A stretch of 64,000 nt of DNA from Neopusillimonas aromaticivorans (GCF_030344915.1 NZ_CP128233.1:1426001-1490000), one strand, 5' to 3'; shown: positions 40,785 through 52,200, counted from the first letter of the stretch. Notes: generated from the sequence alone by a model not told the origin. Made by a program: numbers and translations.

Positions 40785-42049
40785 CTAATCAAGCGTACAT
40801 TCATCGGCAAAGAGGCTTTGAAGAGTCTCACGCGGGCGAACCACTTTGAAAGCCTGATCGTCAACCATGATCTCGGCGGCCCTTGGACGTGTATTGTATT
40901 GGCTGGCCATGGTGAACGCATAGGCACCCGCGGACATAATTGCCAACAGGTCACCCGGCGCGAGGGAAAGCTGGCGGTTTTTGGCCAGCCAGTCACCCGA
41001 TTCACAAATGGGGCCGACAATGTCGTACGACTGTACCTGGGCCGACGAGGCCTGAACCACCGGCTCGACGCTGTGCCACGCATCGTACAGTGTAGGGCGG
41101 ATCAGATCATTCATGGCTGCATCAACAATGGCAAAGTTGCGAGCCTCGGTGTGCTTGAGGTATTCGACACGGGTCAGCAAGATGCCGGCGTTGCCCACTA
41201 GCGAGCGCCCCGGTTCTAGCACGATTTGCAGATGACCCAACCCTTGCGCCTGCAACCGCGGAAACACTTCATCGAGCAGCATTTTCGGGGTCAACGGGGT
41301 TTCGTCGGTATAACGGATGCCAATACCGCCACCCAGATCAAGATGGCGGATGTGAATCCCGGCGTCAGCCAGCCGCGCAATCAGGACCAGCAATTTATCG
41401 AGCGCATCAAGGTAAGGGCTGACCTCGGTAATCTGGGAACCAATATGGCAGTCAACACCGACAATTTCCAGGCTGGGCCAGGTGGCGGCGCGCTGGTACA
41501 CGGCCGGCGCCTGCTCGATATCGATACCAAACTTGTTTTCTTTGAGCCCGGTGGAGATATACGGATGCGTTTTGGCATCGACGTCGGGGTTGACCCTGAG
41601 CGACACCGGCGCGACCACGCCCATATCGTGAGCGACCTGCGCCAGGCGTTCCAGCTCGGGTTCGGACTCGACATTGAAGCACTTGACACCAGCTTTGAGG
41701 GCGGCCTGCATTTCCCAGACCTGCTTGCCCACACCGGAAAACACGATTTTTGACGGGTCAGCCCCCACCGCCAGGGCACGTGCCAATTCACCACCGGAAA
41801 CAATGTCAAACCCCGCCCCGAGCTTGCGAAACTCGTTCAATACAGCCAGGTTCGAATTGGCTTTCATGCCAAAACACACCAGCACATTGCGGTTTTCGGC
41901 CGCCTGCCGGTAAGCCCCCAGGCGTCGTGCAACGCTTTTTTCGAGTAGACATACAACGGTGTGCCGAAGCGTTCAGCCAATTCGGGCAAAGGCACATTTT
42001 CGGCGTGCAGAACACCTTTTTGAAACGCAAAATGGGGCGAAACAGTCAT
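40785..42049 (-). CDS. lysA: Diaminopimelate decarboxylase (one frame break)
   Basis: About 421 residues once repaired. PLP enzyme for the last step of lysine synthesis. The Schiff-base Lys is in CFGMKANSNLAVL near residue 60. Other parts are FDIVSGGELARAL, the substrate-loop HIGSQI, LDLGGGIGIRY, LEPGRSLVGNAG, CESGDWLAK and AYAFTMASQYNTRPR. The break near 41920 is one G short of six. ATG 42049 gives the usual N-terminus (FGTPLYVYSKKAL). It follows lptM on the minus strand, a gene pair common in proteobacteria. Confidence 0.95.
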
Positions 42050-42131
42050 TGAGAAGAGAATTATTGCAATTTATGAAAGGCGACAATGATAGCAATGATT
42101 ACCTGTCGCCTGCTGTTTTAACACACTGGGG

Positions 42132-42319
42132 TTAACGCGATGTTGCAGTGCCTTCAGCCATGCCAGCCGGCGCAGCAGGGGGCTGGACCAGTGCGGGTTC
42201 GGCCGGTGGCGGCATATACAAGCCCCCTTGTAACCACAGCCCGCCAGCAGTACAAATACCGCCATGCTGGCTACAATGCGGGTAACAGACACTGCGGGGG
42301 TCGAACGGGGCGCTCGCAT
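42132..42319 (-). CDS. lptM: LptM-type small lipoprotein (one frame break)
   Basis: About 62 residues once repaired. A lipoprotein signal (VASMAVFVLLAGCGYKG) with lipobox LAGC near residue 28 is followed by GGLYMPPP, the conserved start of mature LptM (YifL), and a Pro/Ala-rich tail. LptM assists disulphide maturation of the LPS translocon LptD in E. coli. The break near 42227 is one G short of six. Its position between lysA and the divergent cyaY is the standard context. Confidence 0.8.
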
Positions 42320-42354
42320 ATCTTTAAACTCCTGAAGCTTAACGGGTAGTCATT

Positions 42355-42687
42355 ATGACCGAAACTGAATTCCTGGCACGTGCCGACGCCATTCTGGATC
42401 ACCTTGAAAGCCAGTCTGACGATTGGCTGGCCCTGTACGATTTTGATGTCGATGCAAGCCGCAACGGCAACGTGCTGACCCTGATCTTCAACAACAGCAT
42501 CCATGTGGTGATCAATAGCCAGGCACCTTTGCAAGAAATGTGGGTGGCCGCGCGCACCGGTGGTTTCCACTACCGCTTCGACGGCGAGCGCTGGGTGGAC
42601 ACCCGCGGCGGCCCCGATATGGCTGAGGCACTGTCACAAATCTGCACCGACGCCAACGGCGGCCAGCCGCTTAAAGTCACGATCTAG
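42355..42687 (+). CDS. cyaY: Iron-sulfur cluster assembly protein CyaY (frataxin)
   Basis: 110 residues, unbroken. Bacterial frataxin, which binds iron and tunes IscS activity. The acidic first helix (MTETEFLARADAILDHLE) and the sheet with NVLTLIF, NSIHVVINSQAPLQEMWVAA and GGFHYRFDGERWVDTR are typical. It diverges from lptM and is convergent with mrcA, with one base between the stops. Confidence 0.95.
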   Translation: MTETEFLARADAILDHLESQSDDWLALYDFDVDASRNGNVLTLIFNNSIHVVINSQAPLQEMWVAARTGGFHYRFDGERWVDTRGGPDMAEALSQICTDANGGQPLKVTI

Positions 42688-42688
42688 A

Positions 42689-45160
42689 TCAGAACTGTAC
42701 GCGCTGTGTCTGGGCTGGCTGGGGTGCCGGCCCGAACGACGGTTCGACAGACACCGCGCTGCCATCCAGCTGGTTCAGCAAATCGCCAATGCCATCCGAT
42801 GGCGTCGCCCCATCGGGCAACTGGCCATTCAGCATCAATTCTTCGGGTGACGGCAATCCCACACGCGCTACGGCCTTGCCCGGCGGGAATTCAGCGAAGT
42901 AAAAGTCACCCCTTCACGCAACAGGCCATCAGGCAGAGGGCCTGGCTGGGCAACGGGTTCATTTTTAAGTGCAAACCGCATGTAATCGAGCCAGATCGGC
43001 AGCGAAGCGCCACCACCAGTCTCGCGCGAACCGAGCGAACGGGGTTTATCAAAGCCCATCCAGGCCACCCCCACCAGCTTGGGCGTAAAACCGGCAAACC
43101 ACGCATCGTGCGAATCATTGGTCGTGCCGGTTTTTCCGCCCACATCAGGACGCTTGAGGTCTCGGGCCAGGCGAGCCGCCGTACCCTGGCGAGCGATACC
43201 GCGCATGATGTCGTTCATGACGTACGCCGTACGCGGATCAATGACGCGGGCCGCCGCATCGCCGGCCACCACCGGTTTGGCCTGCATGACGACCTTGCCA
43301 TCGGCATCGGTCACCCGGTCGATAAGGTAGGGCGGCACACGGTAACCCCGTTGGCAAACACCACATAGCCTGCAGCCAGCTGCATGGGCGTAACCCCGCC
43401 CGCACCCAACGCCAGCGGCAGCACCGCCGGGTTGCGGGCCCGGTCAAAACCAAACCGGGTGATGTAATCTTGCACATACTGAGGGCCGACGGCCTGCATG
43501 ATGCGGATCGAAACCATATTCTTGGATTTGTACAAGCCTTCGCGCAGCGTCAGCATGGGCTCGTAGCTGTTGCCATAGTTCTTGGGTTCCCAGGCTTTGG
43601 AGCCCGTTTGTGCGGCCGTCAGGCGGAAGGGCTCGTCGGACACCTGGGTGGAGGGCGTCAGGCCACGCTCGAGCGAACTGGCATAGATAAATGGTTTGAA
43701 CGCCGACCCGGGCTGACGCCACGCCTGCGTTACCCGGTTGAACTGTTCTTCGAAGTCGAACCCCCCACCATGGCACGAATTGCGCCGTCTTGCGGCTGCA
43801 AGGCCACGAACGCCGCCTGCACCGAGGGCTTGTTCAGCAGTTCCCAGTAGTCACCGTTTTTACGGATATAGACCACGGCACCCCGCGAAATACGTACATC
43901 AGACTTGGCATTCTTTGCCAGACCACGTGCAATCACCTTGAGCGCCGACTTGTCGGTAATTTCAACGATTTGCTCGGGGCTACGCGCGACAACAACCTTG
44001 TCAGGCGCGGCGGACAACACGACACCGACCATCAGATCATCGCTGTCGCGGTACTTGTCTTGTACTTTCTCGAGAATCTCGTCGAACTGCTCTGCATTTT
44101 GCTCGACACCGGCCGGCAAATTGATGGTTTCCTCGGGGCCGGGGTAGGGTGCACGCCGTGTGTAGTCGAGAATACCGTTACGAACAGCCTCGTAGGCTTG
44201 CTGCTGCTCTTTGGAATCAATGGTCGTATAGATATTGAAACCACGCGAATAAATGTTGTCTTGATAGACGGTGAACAGCAGCTGGCGCGCCAGTTCGGCC
44301 GCATATTCGGCATGAATCGCATAACCGCCCGCCGGCGTACCAGGCGCCGACTTGAGCACAATCGGTTGCTGCGACGCCTGCTGGTATTCTTCAGGGGTGA
44401 TGTAGCCCAGGTCGCGCATGCGACCCAGCACGTACATCTGGCGCGACTTGGCACGCGGCATATTGGCAATGGGGTTAAAGCGCGACGGTGCCTTGGGTAT
44501 GCCCGCCAGCATGGCCGCTTCAGCAATGGTGATGTCGCCCAGCGGCTTGCCGAAATAGGTCCGCGAGGCTGCCGCAAAACCGTACGAACGATGGCCCAGA
44601 TAGATCTGGTTCATGTACAGGTCAAGAATTTCGTTCTTGGACAGCGTTGCTTCAATCTTGAATGTCAGCAGCAACTCGTAGAATTTACGGGTATAGGTTT
44701 TTTCTGACGACAGATAAAAGTTTCGCGCCACCTGCATGGTGATGGTACTGGCCCCCTGCGATTTGGCCATACTGGTAATGTTGGCCACCGCCGCACGCGC
44801 CACACCCTGCCAGTCAATGCCACTGTGCTGATAGAAGCGATCATCTTCTGCAGCCAGAATGGCCGACTTCATGACATCGGGAATTTCATTGAAGCGCAGC
44901 ACATTGCGGCGCTCTTCGCCGAATTCGCCAATAAGCACCTTGTCGGCCGTGTAAATGCGCAGTGGCACACGGGGCCGGTAATCAATCATGGCGGAAAGGT
45001 CGGGCAGATTGGGCCACGCCAGGGCCAAGGCCAGCGCCCCCAACAACGCACCACACACGCCCAGACCCGCGAAAAATACAGCGGTCTTGATCAGGAGACG
45101 CCCGAACCAGTGATTGGATTCCGGTGCGGCGTTCTTGGAAGATTTTGCAGATGAACTCAT
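42689..45160 (-). CDS. mrcA: Penicillin-binding protein 1A (three frame breaks)
   Basis: About 824 residues once repaired. A bifunctional peptidoglycan glycosyltransferase/transpeptidase. One N-terminal membrane anchor (about 25-48). The GT51 domain has catalytic Glu in AAEDDRFYQHSGIDW and QGASTITMQVARNFYL. An OB-like insert follows. The transpeptidase has Ser-x-x-Lys in RQPGSAFKPFIYASS and the KTGTTND box. Breaks near 43764 (G-run), 43349 (G-run) and 42897 (T-run). Repair of the last moves the stop to 42689. It diverges from aroK with no pilMNOPQ genes between, unlike many Burkholderiales. Confidence 0.94.
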
Positions 45161-45277
45161 TTAACGGCGATTTTAAGTCGGGGAAGAATCAGACTATGAT
45201 GGCTGCTTCAAGATTATGTAACAGTTTAAGTCAGCAGCACCGGCCACGAGCCCTATGGCTGGTGGGATAATACACAA

Positions 45278-45852
45278 ATGAACGAAAAAACCTGTACCCC
45301 GCTTGCGCCGAAACGACGCTTTTGCCTTACAGCCGCCCGGTCATACTGGTTGGCATGATGGGCGCGGGTAAAACAACCATCGGGCGAGGTCTGGCCAAAG
45401 CCACCGGACGTGACTTCATCGACCTTGACCACGCCATTGAATCACGATGCGGCGTACCTATTCCTCATATCTTTGAGGTCGAAGGCGAAGAAGGGTTCCG
45501 TAAACGCGAAACCCTTTTACTGGATGAATATTCGCAGCAACCCGGCATTGTACTGGCCACCGGGGGTGGAGCGGTACTGGCATCAGAAAACCGTCGCATC
45601 CTGACAGAGCGAGGTGTTGTTATTTACTTACGCGCTGCGGCCGACGAGCTTTACCGGCGGGTCGCCAAAGACCGCAATCGGCCATTGCTGCAAACGGCCA
45701 ACCCCCGCGAACGGGTGGCGCAATTGCTGGCACAACGTGCGCCACTGTACGAGGAAGTTGCCGATATCACCTTCGACACCGGCCATCTCCCTGTCGCGCA
45801 GGCCGCCACAGCACTGGCGCAATTGCTGCACTCAACACCTGTATCTCCATAA
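45278..45852 (+). CDS. aroK: Shikimate kinase (probable frame break near N-terminus)
   Basis: About 177-191 residues. Phosphorylates shikimate with ATP. The P-loop is GMMGAGKTTIGRGL, the shikimate-binding DLDHAIESRCG follows, and other motifs are FRKRE and LATGGGAVL (Walker B-like). The core frame is open from TTG 45322. ATG 45278, with GGTGGGA upstream, would join the same frame if the A-run at 45284-45289 were one base longer, giving a ~15-residue N-terminal extension as in relatives. I favour 45278. aroB follows after 20 bases. Confidence 0.9.
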
Positions 45853-45872
45853 TCATCACTGCACCGTCTCTT

Positions 45873-46960
45873 ATGACCACCACTGTTAACGTTGCTACCC
45901 TGGCGGGCACTACCCCATCCACATTGGTCCCGGCCGTCTCGACCACCTGCACGACAGCGTCCCGGCCGATGTCACCGCCATTGCCGTTGTCACCAACCCC
46001 ACCGTCGGTGCCCTGTACGCCGAACGAGCCATGGCGGCCCTGCGCAAAACCGGGAAAACCGTCATTTGCATCGAATTGCCCGACGGCGAAAGCTACAAAG
46101 ACTGGCAAACACTTAATCTCATCTTTGATGGCTTGTTACAAAATCGCTTCGACCGCAAAGGGTTGCTCGTGGCCCTGGGCGGCGGTGTTATCGGCGACAT
46201 GACCGGTTTTGCCGCAGCCAGTTACATGCGCGGCGTGCGATTCCTGCAGGTGCCCACTACATTGCTGTCCCAGGTTGACTCCTCGGTGGGCGGGAAAACC
46301 GGCATCAATCACCCGCTGGGCAAGAACATGGTGGGGGCGTTCTACCAACCCATCGCCGTTGAAATCGATACCGACGTTCTCAAGACACTGCCCGCGCGCG
46401 AAGTCTCGGCCGGGCTGGCCGAGGTCGTGAAATACGGTCTCATCATCGACGCCGGGTTTTTCGACTGGTGCGAACAACACGTTGACGACCTGCGGGCCCT
46501 TGAGCCCCAGGCCATTCGTCACGCCATCAAGCGGTCCTGCGAACTCAAGGCACACGTGGTCGGCAAAGACGAGCGCGAATCGGGGCTGCGGGCCATCCTG
46601 AACTTCGGGCACACCTTTGGTCATGCCATTGAAGCCGGTATGGGGTATGGTGATTGGCTGCACGGCGAGGCTGTCGGCTGCGGCATGTTTCAGGCCGCTG
46701 AACTCTCGGCCCACACGGTCGGGCTGGACAGCGACAGCGTCACACGCGTCAAGCACGTCGTCCATGCCATCGGCTGCCCCGTTGTTCCTCCAAACCTCGG
46801 TACCGAACGCTGGATCGAACTGATGCAGGTTGACAAAAAGACCGAGGGCGGCCATCTGCGCTTCGTTCTTCTGCCTAAAATAGGACAGGCCATCGTTCAG
46901 GGGGCACCGCTGAACGTACTGCGCGACGTACTGCATAAAACCTCGGTGCCGGTAATGTAA
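45873..46960 (+). CDS. aroB: 3-dehydroquinate synthase (one frame break)
   Basis: About 362 residues once repaired. An NAD- and zinc-dependent enzyme making dehydroquinate from DAHP. Visible parts are LVALGGGVIGDMTGFAAASY, the PTTLLSQVDSSVGGKTGINH loop, GKNMVGAFYQP, the metal ligands AEVVKYGLI (Glu) and LNFGHTFGHAIE (His), and HGEAVGCGM (His). The break near 45917 is one C short of five and separates the first ~15 residues (MTTTVNVATLAG) from the rest. Confidence 0.95.
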
Positions 46961-46969
46961 GGAGCTTGA

Positions 46970-48108
46970 ATGACGGCCCTGGCCCCGTATGCCTGCGACC
47001 CTTCGCTTTCGCGTGGGCGCCTCCATCACGAACCGCCGCCGGTGGGCCGTTCCGAATTCCAGCGTGACCGCGACCGCATCATTCATTGCAACGCCTTTCG
47101 CCTGCTGGAATACAAAACCCAGGTCTTCATCAACCATGAAGGGGACCTGTTCCGCACCCGCCTGACCCACAGTATTGAAGTGGCCCAGATCGCCCGCAGC
47201 CTGGCACGCAACCTTGGGCTGCACGAAGACCTGACCGAAGCCATTTCCCTGGCGCACGACCTGGGGCACACCCCGTTTGGCCACGCCGGGCAAGATGAAC
47301 TGAACGCCTGCATGCGCGAGTTTGCCCCCGACGCCGGCGGCTTCGAACATAACCTGCAAAGCCTGCGGGTTGTCGACACGCTTGAAGAACGCTACGCGGC
47401 GTTCAATGGCCTGAACCTGTGCTTTGAAACCCGTGAGGGCATTCTGAAACACTGCTCGCTGAAGCATGCCCGTCAATTGGGCAACGTCGGCGAACGGTTC
47501 CTGATGCGTCAGCAGCCCTCGCTGGAAGCCCAGATCGCCAATCTGGCCGACGAAATTGCCTACAACAACCACGACATCGACGACGGCCTGCGCTCGGGCC
47601 TGATTACCATCGAGCAATTGCAAATGCTCGAGATTTTTGCCACCCACTACGCCCAGGTGGTGAACCGTTATCGCAACCTGGATCGCCAACGTGCCATTTC
47701 AGAAACCATTCGGGCCATGATCAACACCCTGATCATCGACCTGACCCGTACCACGCTTGAGCATATTGAAACCCACCGGCCCGACAGCCCGGATGCGGTG
47801 CGACGCAGCCCGCCACTGGCGGCATTTTCACCCCCATCCGGGCCCAGGCTGACGCGCTGAAACGCTTCCTGCTCGACAATCTGTACCGCCATCATGCCGT
47901 CATGCGCATGACGGTCAAGGCCCGACGCATTGTGCGTGACCTGTTCATGGCCTATCTGAATGAACCCCGCCTGCTGTCTGCCACCTGGCGACGCGATACG
48001 GCGGTCGAGCAGGCACGCGCCATTGCAGACTATATTGCCGGCATGACCGACCGCTTCGCCATCAAGGAGCACCGGGAACTGTTCCAGATGGGCGGGGCGC
48101 AGGTTTAG
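46970..48108 (+). CDS. dgt: Deoxyguanosinetriphosphate triphosphohydrolase-like protein (one frame break)
   Basis: About 379 residues once repaired. An HD-domain dNTP triphosphohydrolase of the short Dgt type. Metal-binding residues are in FRTRLTHSIEVAQIARSLA (His) and AHDLGHTPFGHAGQ (HD), and a later Asp is in ADEIAYNNHDIDDGL. The break near 47835 is one C short of six and hides the last ~95 residues, which contain AVMRMTVKARRIVRDLF. It starts 9 bases after aroB. Confidence 0.92.
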
Positions 48109-48175
48109 GCGCGGCCTGGATGGACAACGCCAGTATTCACTGGCCAGCCCAGGACCTGTCAGGGTAGGGCCGGGT

Positions 48176-50174
48176 TTATTCCGCCTTGCCTGCTGCCTGT
48201 ACACGCTCAAGCACGGTCGCAAAATCGGCGGCATTCATGAAGCCCACGACCCGTTCACTGTTGATGTAATCGCCGCCCGCCGTAAAAAACAGGATGCCGG
48301 GCGGGCCGAACAGGTTGAAACGACGTAACAGGGCACGGTCGTCATCGGTGTTTTTGGTGACGTCGGCCTGCACCAGAACGAATTGCTGCATCAGGCGCGC
48401 CACAGCAGGGTCGGTAAAGGTGAATTTTTCCATTTCAATGCACGACACGCACCAGTCGGCGTAAAAATCCAGCAAGACCGGACGATTGGTGTTGGCCAGC
48501 AGTTGATCCAGTTCCTGCACCGACGCCACCCTGACAAACCGGGACTTGATATCGTCAGACATTACGGCAGACGCGGAGGCTGCGGCACCTGTAGCATTCA
48601 TGGTGGTAGACGACGCAATGAAACCACGCAGCGGTTGCAAAACACTGTAGGTGCCCGACGCCATCCCTGCCAGCATCAGTACCGCCCACACGGCCAGCAT
48701 CAGGCCAACGGCCTTGCGCAACGCCGGCCACACGCCGGCGGGACCGGCTTTCAACAACCCCAGCAACAACGCCGACCACAAGGCCAGAACAGACCAGCCC
48801 ACAACCATGATGGCGGCGGGAAGCACCGGATTAAGCATCCACCACGCCGTTGCCAGCAACAGCAGGCCAAAGCCCTGACGGATGCCTTCCATCCAGGGCC
48901 CCGCCTTGGGTAACATCGCCCCGGACCCGGCACCCAGCACCAGCAACAACACACCCTGCCCCCAGGCCAGGGCAAACAAGGCCGCACCACCCAGGACCCA
49001 GTCCCCGGTCTGTGAGATGAACAACAGCACACCCGCCAGTGGCGCGGCGACACAGGGCCCGATGATCAGTGCCGACAACAGCCCCATGACAAATGCCCCG
49101 CCATAATGCCCGCCGGGAATTGCGGCCAGGCGCTGGCTAAGGGCGGACTGCATGCCTGACGGTGCCTGAAAGGTATAGACGTTAAACATGGCCAGGGCCA
49201 GCAAGGCCAGCAAAACAGCAAACAAGGCCAGCACCCAGGGCGTTTGCAGCCATGCGGCCAAACTGGCACCGGCCAGGCCCGCGGCAATACCCATCGCGGT
49301 GTACAAAATGGAGACACCGAGCAAATAGGTCGCAGCCAGCGATAGCCCGCGCCAGCGCCCGGGTTTAATCCCGGCGTGCTGACTGCCCGCAATGACCGTC
49401 AGGACAATCGGCACCATGGGCAGAACACACGGCGTAAAGGTCAATAGCACGCCCAGCAACAGACTCAGGCCAATCACTGTGAACGGATCGGCATTCACCA
49501 GATAACTTGCCAGCCCCGCGTCGTTGCCCGCCAGCGCACTGGTCAAACCCGAACGGGTTTCCGGACCTGCTTCGACGGCCCCCATTGACGCCGCAGAGTC
49601 TGCCGGGGTTGATACGGCCGACGTGCTGGACTTGCCCGGGTCAATGACGTTAGCCAGCGGCTCAGGCACGCTCTTGACCACCCCTGTGCCACTGACCTGA
49701 TACCCACCGTCAACCTGCGTCAGCTGCAGGGTTTTGGTGATGGGGGTAACACAGGCCGGCATCGGCACACCCCTGACTGGTCACCGCCAGTGTCTGGGGA
49801 CCATTACCCGGCTTCAACATCACACGCAGCGTGACCTGCCGGTAATAAACTTCAAGATCTTCGTTAAAGGTTTCATCAAACTTGACCAGGCCGGGCGGGT
49901 AGAGCACATCGCGCACGGTATCGGCAGCAGGCTGGGTAGCCACGTCGAACCGCGTGCGGTACATGTAGTACGCAGGTGCGATGGTGTAATGAATGTGCAG
50001 TTCGTCGGGGCCCACCTGCGCAGCCGACATGACAAACGCCACATCGGGGTCGAGGAAATCGTCCTGGGCTGCCACCGGCAGAGCCGATACGACAGCCAGA
50101 ACAGCCAGCAATCCCATAAAAAAGGCCCGGCTTCGGGCATAAAACCTGTACAACATTGAATAAGTGTCCTGCAT
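48176..50174 (-). CDS. dsbD: Thiol:disulfide interchange protein DsbD (one frame-break site)
   Basis: About 666 residues once repaired. Transfers electrons from cytoplasmic thioredoxin to periplasmic thiols. A Sec signal (FMGLLAVLAVVSALPVAAQ) is followed by DsbD-alpha with CADAGLCYPP. The eight-TM beta domain has TPCVLPMVP and GPCVAAPLAG, and the gamma thioredoxin domain has FYADWCVSCIEME (CVSC). The site near 49752 is a C-run two bases short, restoring CYPPITKT. ATG 50174 overlaps the cutA stop (TGATG); an internal Met nearer the signal peptide is also possible. It probably supplies reductant to cytochrome c maturation. Confidence 0.93.
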
Positions 50175-50506
50175 CAAGTCGCCGGAGCCTGTGTTTGTTC
50201 GTGAACCCAGACCGCATATGGCTCAAACCCGCCAATGACCGGCAACACCAGGATCTCGGGCACCTCGTAGGGATGCAATGACTTGATCTTGTGAATGACA
50301 TCGGGCACACGGGCGCGCGTGGTTTTGATGGTCAGGGGAATTTCCGACGTGCCTTCCATTTGCCCCTGCCACATGTACATGGACAACCCCGGCGCGCCAA
50401 GGTTCACACACGCGGCCAGATGTTCTTCAACCAGGTAATGGGCAATGCGTTTGGCAAGCAGTTCGTCGGGGGCGTTGCTTAACACGAGGACCAGTTCAGG
50501 ATTCAT
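50174..50506 (-). CDS. cutA: Divalent-cation tolerance protein CutA
   Basis: 110 residues, unbroken; a small trimeric cytoplasmic protein of the CutA1 fold. Signatures are VEEHLAACVNLGAPGLSMY, TIKTTRARVPDVIHKIKSLH, HPYEVPEILVLPV and YAVWVHEQT. The start at 50506 (MNPELVLVLSNAPDE) is the conserved one. A long in-frame extension upstream to 50704 is not homologous. It overlaps dsbD, a pairing common in proteobacteria. Confidence 0.93.
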   Translation of the reverse strand: MNPELVLVLSNAPDELLAKRIAHYLVEEHLAACVNLGAPGLSMYMWQGQMEGTSEIPLTIKTTRARVPDVIHKIKSLHPYEVPEILVLPVIGGFEPYAVWVHEQTQAPAT

Positions 50507-50611
50507 GAAGCACCTTCTGAAAATACGGGCTGGCGGGGTGGGGCGACGGAACGTGGCATGGCATGGCGTGCGTTTCCGGAACGTGCCCCCAGTGTAACGC
50601 AGCCATTGAAA

Positions 50612-50641
50612 TGCCCCGCAAGCGACTGACACTGCGGGGCA
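50612..50641. terminator. Bidirectional hairpin between cutA and the binding-protein gene
   Basis: A perfect 9-bp stem TGCCCCGCA / TGCGGGGCA with a 12-base loop. AAAAGG follows on plus and TTTC on minus. It probably ends the minus-strand transcript of the 50739-51911 gene. Otherwise the 230-base spacer shows no supported gene. Confidence 0.6.
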
Positions 50642-50738
50642 AAAGGACGGGGTATACCCGTTGGCGCTGCACATCCGGCCCGACGGGTAAACCGGGGCCG
50701 GCAAACGCAGGCACCACGCTCACCAGATCACAGGATCA

Positions 50739-51911
50739 TCAGTTCATTTTGCACTCAGGCGCGAAGTGATCCTTGTGATTCTGAAGAACTTTGCGCTGGA
50801 CATTTTGAACCAGTTCACCCTTGTCGTTACGCTCGATGCGGATCAGGTAGTAATCCTGGACGGGATGATGGTTGGTGTCGAACGCGAAGTTGCCTCGCAC
50901 CGGCTGGAACTCGGCCTTGCGCATTGCCGCACGGAATTCATCCGCTTTGGCCATGTCGCCACCGTTAGCCTTGAGTGCAGAGCCGATCAGGTTGGCCGTA
51001 TCGTAGGCTGTGGCTGCATAGTGCGTTGGCGTACGGCCATATTCGGCCTGGAAGGCCTTCACGAACTCGGCATTACCGGGTACGTCAAGGGTCGGGGCCC
51101 ACAAGGCCACCGTATACAGGCCTTCGGCCGCGTCACCGGTTGCACCCAGCATCCGGCCGTCCATTGAAAACACCGGCAGTACCATTGGAATGGTCTTGCT
51201 CAAACCCGCCGCAGCGTATTGCTTGGCAAAATTGATGCCCAAACCACCCGGATGGAACTGATAGATGGCATCGGGTTTCAGATCACGAATGCGTGCCATC
51301 TCGATCGAGAAGTCCGACTGGTCAAGTTTTGTGTAGATTTCAGCGACAACTTCGCCCTTGTATTCGCGTTTGAAACCCGCCAATGCGTCACGACCGGCCT
51401 GGTAATTGGGCGCCAGCAAAACCACTTTCTTGTAGCCCAGTTCGTTGGCGGCCGCACCACCCGAGGCGTGCAAGGCGGAATTTTCATAGGACGCCACAAA
51501 ATAGTTCTTGTCGCAACGGCTGCCCGCAAACGGCGACGGACCTGCGTTAGGGCTGACGTAGAACCCACCGGCATTCACGATGGAGGGGATAATGGCTGTT
51601 GATACGTTTGAGAAAATCACCCCGGAAAACAGGCGCACTCCATCGGCAACCATACGGTCGACAATCTGCTTGCCGTTGGCCGGCTTCAGGCCATCGTCTT
51701 CTGTGATGACATTGACGGCCACACCACCCAGCTTGCCACCGCCTTGCTTGACGGCAAGGTTAAAACCATCACGCGCATCTTCACCCAGATACCCCGCAGG
51801 CGTGCTTAACGTCGTAATGAAACCGATCCGGACGGGATCTTGCGCCTGTGCGGTTGCCCCGAGGGCCATCAATGCCGAAGCCACACAACCTAGTGCTATT
51901 TTTCTTAACAT
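50739..51911 (-). CDS. ABC transporter substrate-binding protein, branched-chain amino-acid type
   Basis: 390 residues, unbroken. A signal peptide (MLRKIALGCVASALMALGAT, cleaved near AQAQ) is followed by a Peripla_BP_6 (LivK-like) fold: RIGFITTLSTPAGYLGEDARDGF, VNVITEDDGLKPANGKQIVD, GFYVSPNAGPSPFAGSRCDKN, YHFHPGG-like FHPGGLGINFAKQY and HYAATAYDTANLIGSAL. Such proteins bind branched-chain amino acids or aromatic acids in the periplasm. The ligand is not evident, and no permease or ATPase genes adjoin it. AAAGGAG precedes the start. Confidence 0.88.
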   Translation of the reverse strand: MLRKIALGCVASALMALGATAQAQDPVRIGFITTLSTPAGYLGEDARDGFNLAVKQGGGKLGGVAVNVITEDDGLKPANGKQIVDRMVADGVRLFSGVIFSNVSTAIIPSIVNAGGFYVSPNAGPSPFAGSRCDKNYFVASYENSALHASGGAAANELGYKKVVLLAPNYQAGRDALAGFKREYKGEVVAEIYTKLDQSDFSIEMARIRDLKPDAIYQFHPGGLGINFAKQYAAAGLSKTIPMVLPVFSMDGRMLGATGDAAEGLYTVALWAPTLDVPGNAEFVKAFQAEYGRTPTHYAATAYDTANLIGSALKANGGDMAKADEFRAAMRKAEFQPVRGNFAFDTNHHPVQDYYLIRIERNDKGELVQNVQRKVLQNHKDHFAPECKMN

Positions 51912-52127
51912 GTACTACTCCTTTGAATGAGGGGTTCAGTGCCCCGGACAATGGCAGATTGAATACCGGAAATTGCCGGAGCATTTATCTGAAACACCGC
52001 TAAAGAGTATTGGTTTTTATTTCGTACGACAACCTGAACAAGGCAGGGTTTTCCCGGGAATTAGCAAAAAAGTTTAAGCTTGAAGCAAACTGGTGCAGGA
52101 TTGTTCAACAATAGTGAGCGATCGCAC

Positions 52128-52157
52128 CAAAAAAACCCGGACAGGCCCGGGGTTTTC
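52128..52157 (-). terminator. Terminator of the alpha operon after rplQ
   Basis: On the minus strand, AAAACCCCGG and CCGGGTTTTT pair around GCCTGT, followed by TTGG. It lies about 45 bases after the rplQ stop and closes the long ribosomal transcript. The remainder of 51912-52200 holds the upstream region of the binding-protein gene; no gene is seen. Confidence 0.85.
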
Positions 52158-52200
52158 AAATACTGCGGCGACACGAATGCCGCCACCGACACTTCAACGC

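Noticed and set aside
46136..47689. A 517-codon open frame on the minus strand opposite aroB and dgt
   Set aside because: Antisense shadow. The composition mirrors the codon bias of the plus-strand genes and no family signature is present.
50507..50704. N-terminal extension of cutA on the minus strand
   Set aside because: The residues before MNPELVLVL have no CutA homology, and the family start fits at 50506.
50563..50769. Small plus-strand ORF with CPQC near its start, resembling half a zinc ribbon
   Set aside because: Only one CxxC pair and no conserved partner. It overlaps a hairpin and the end of the binding-protein gene.
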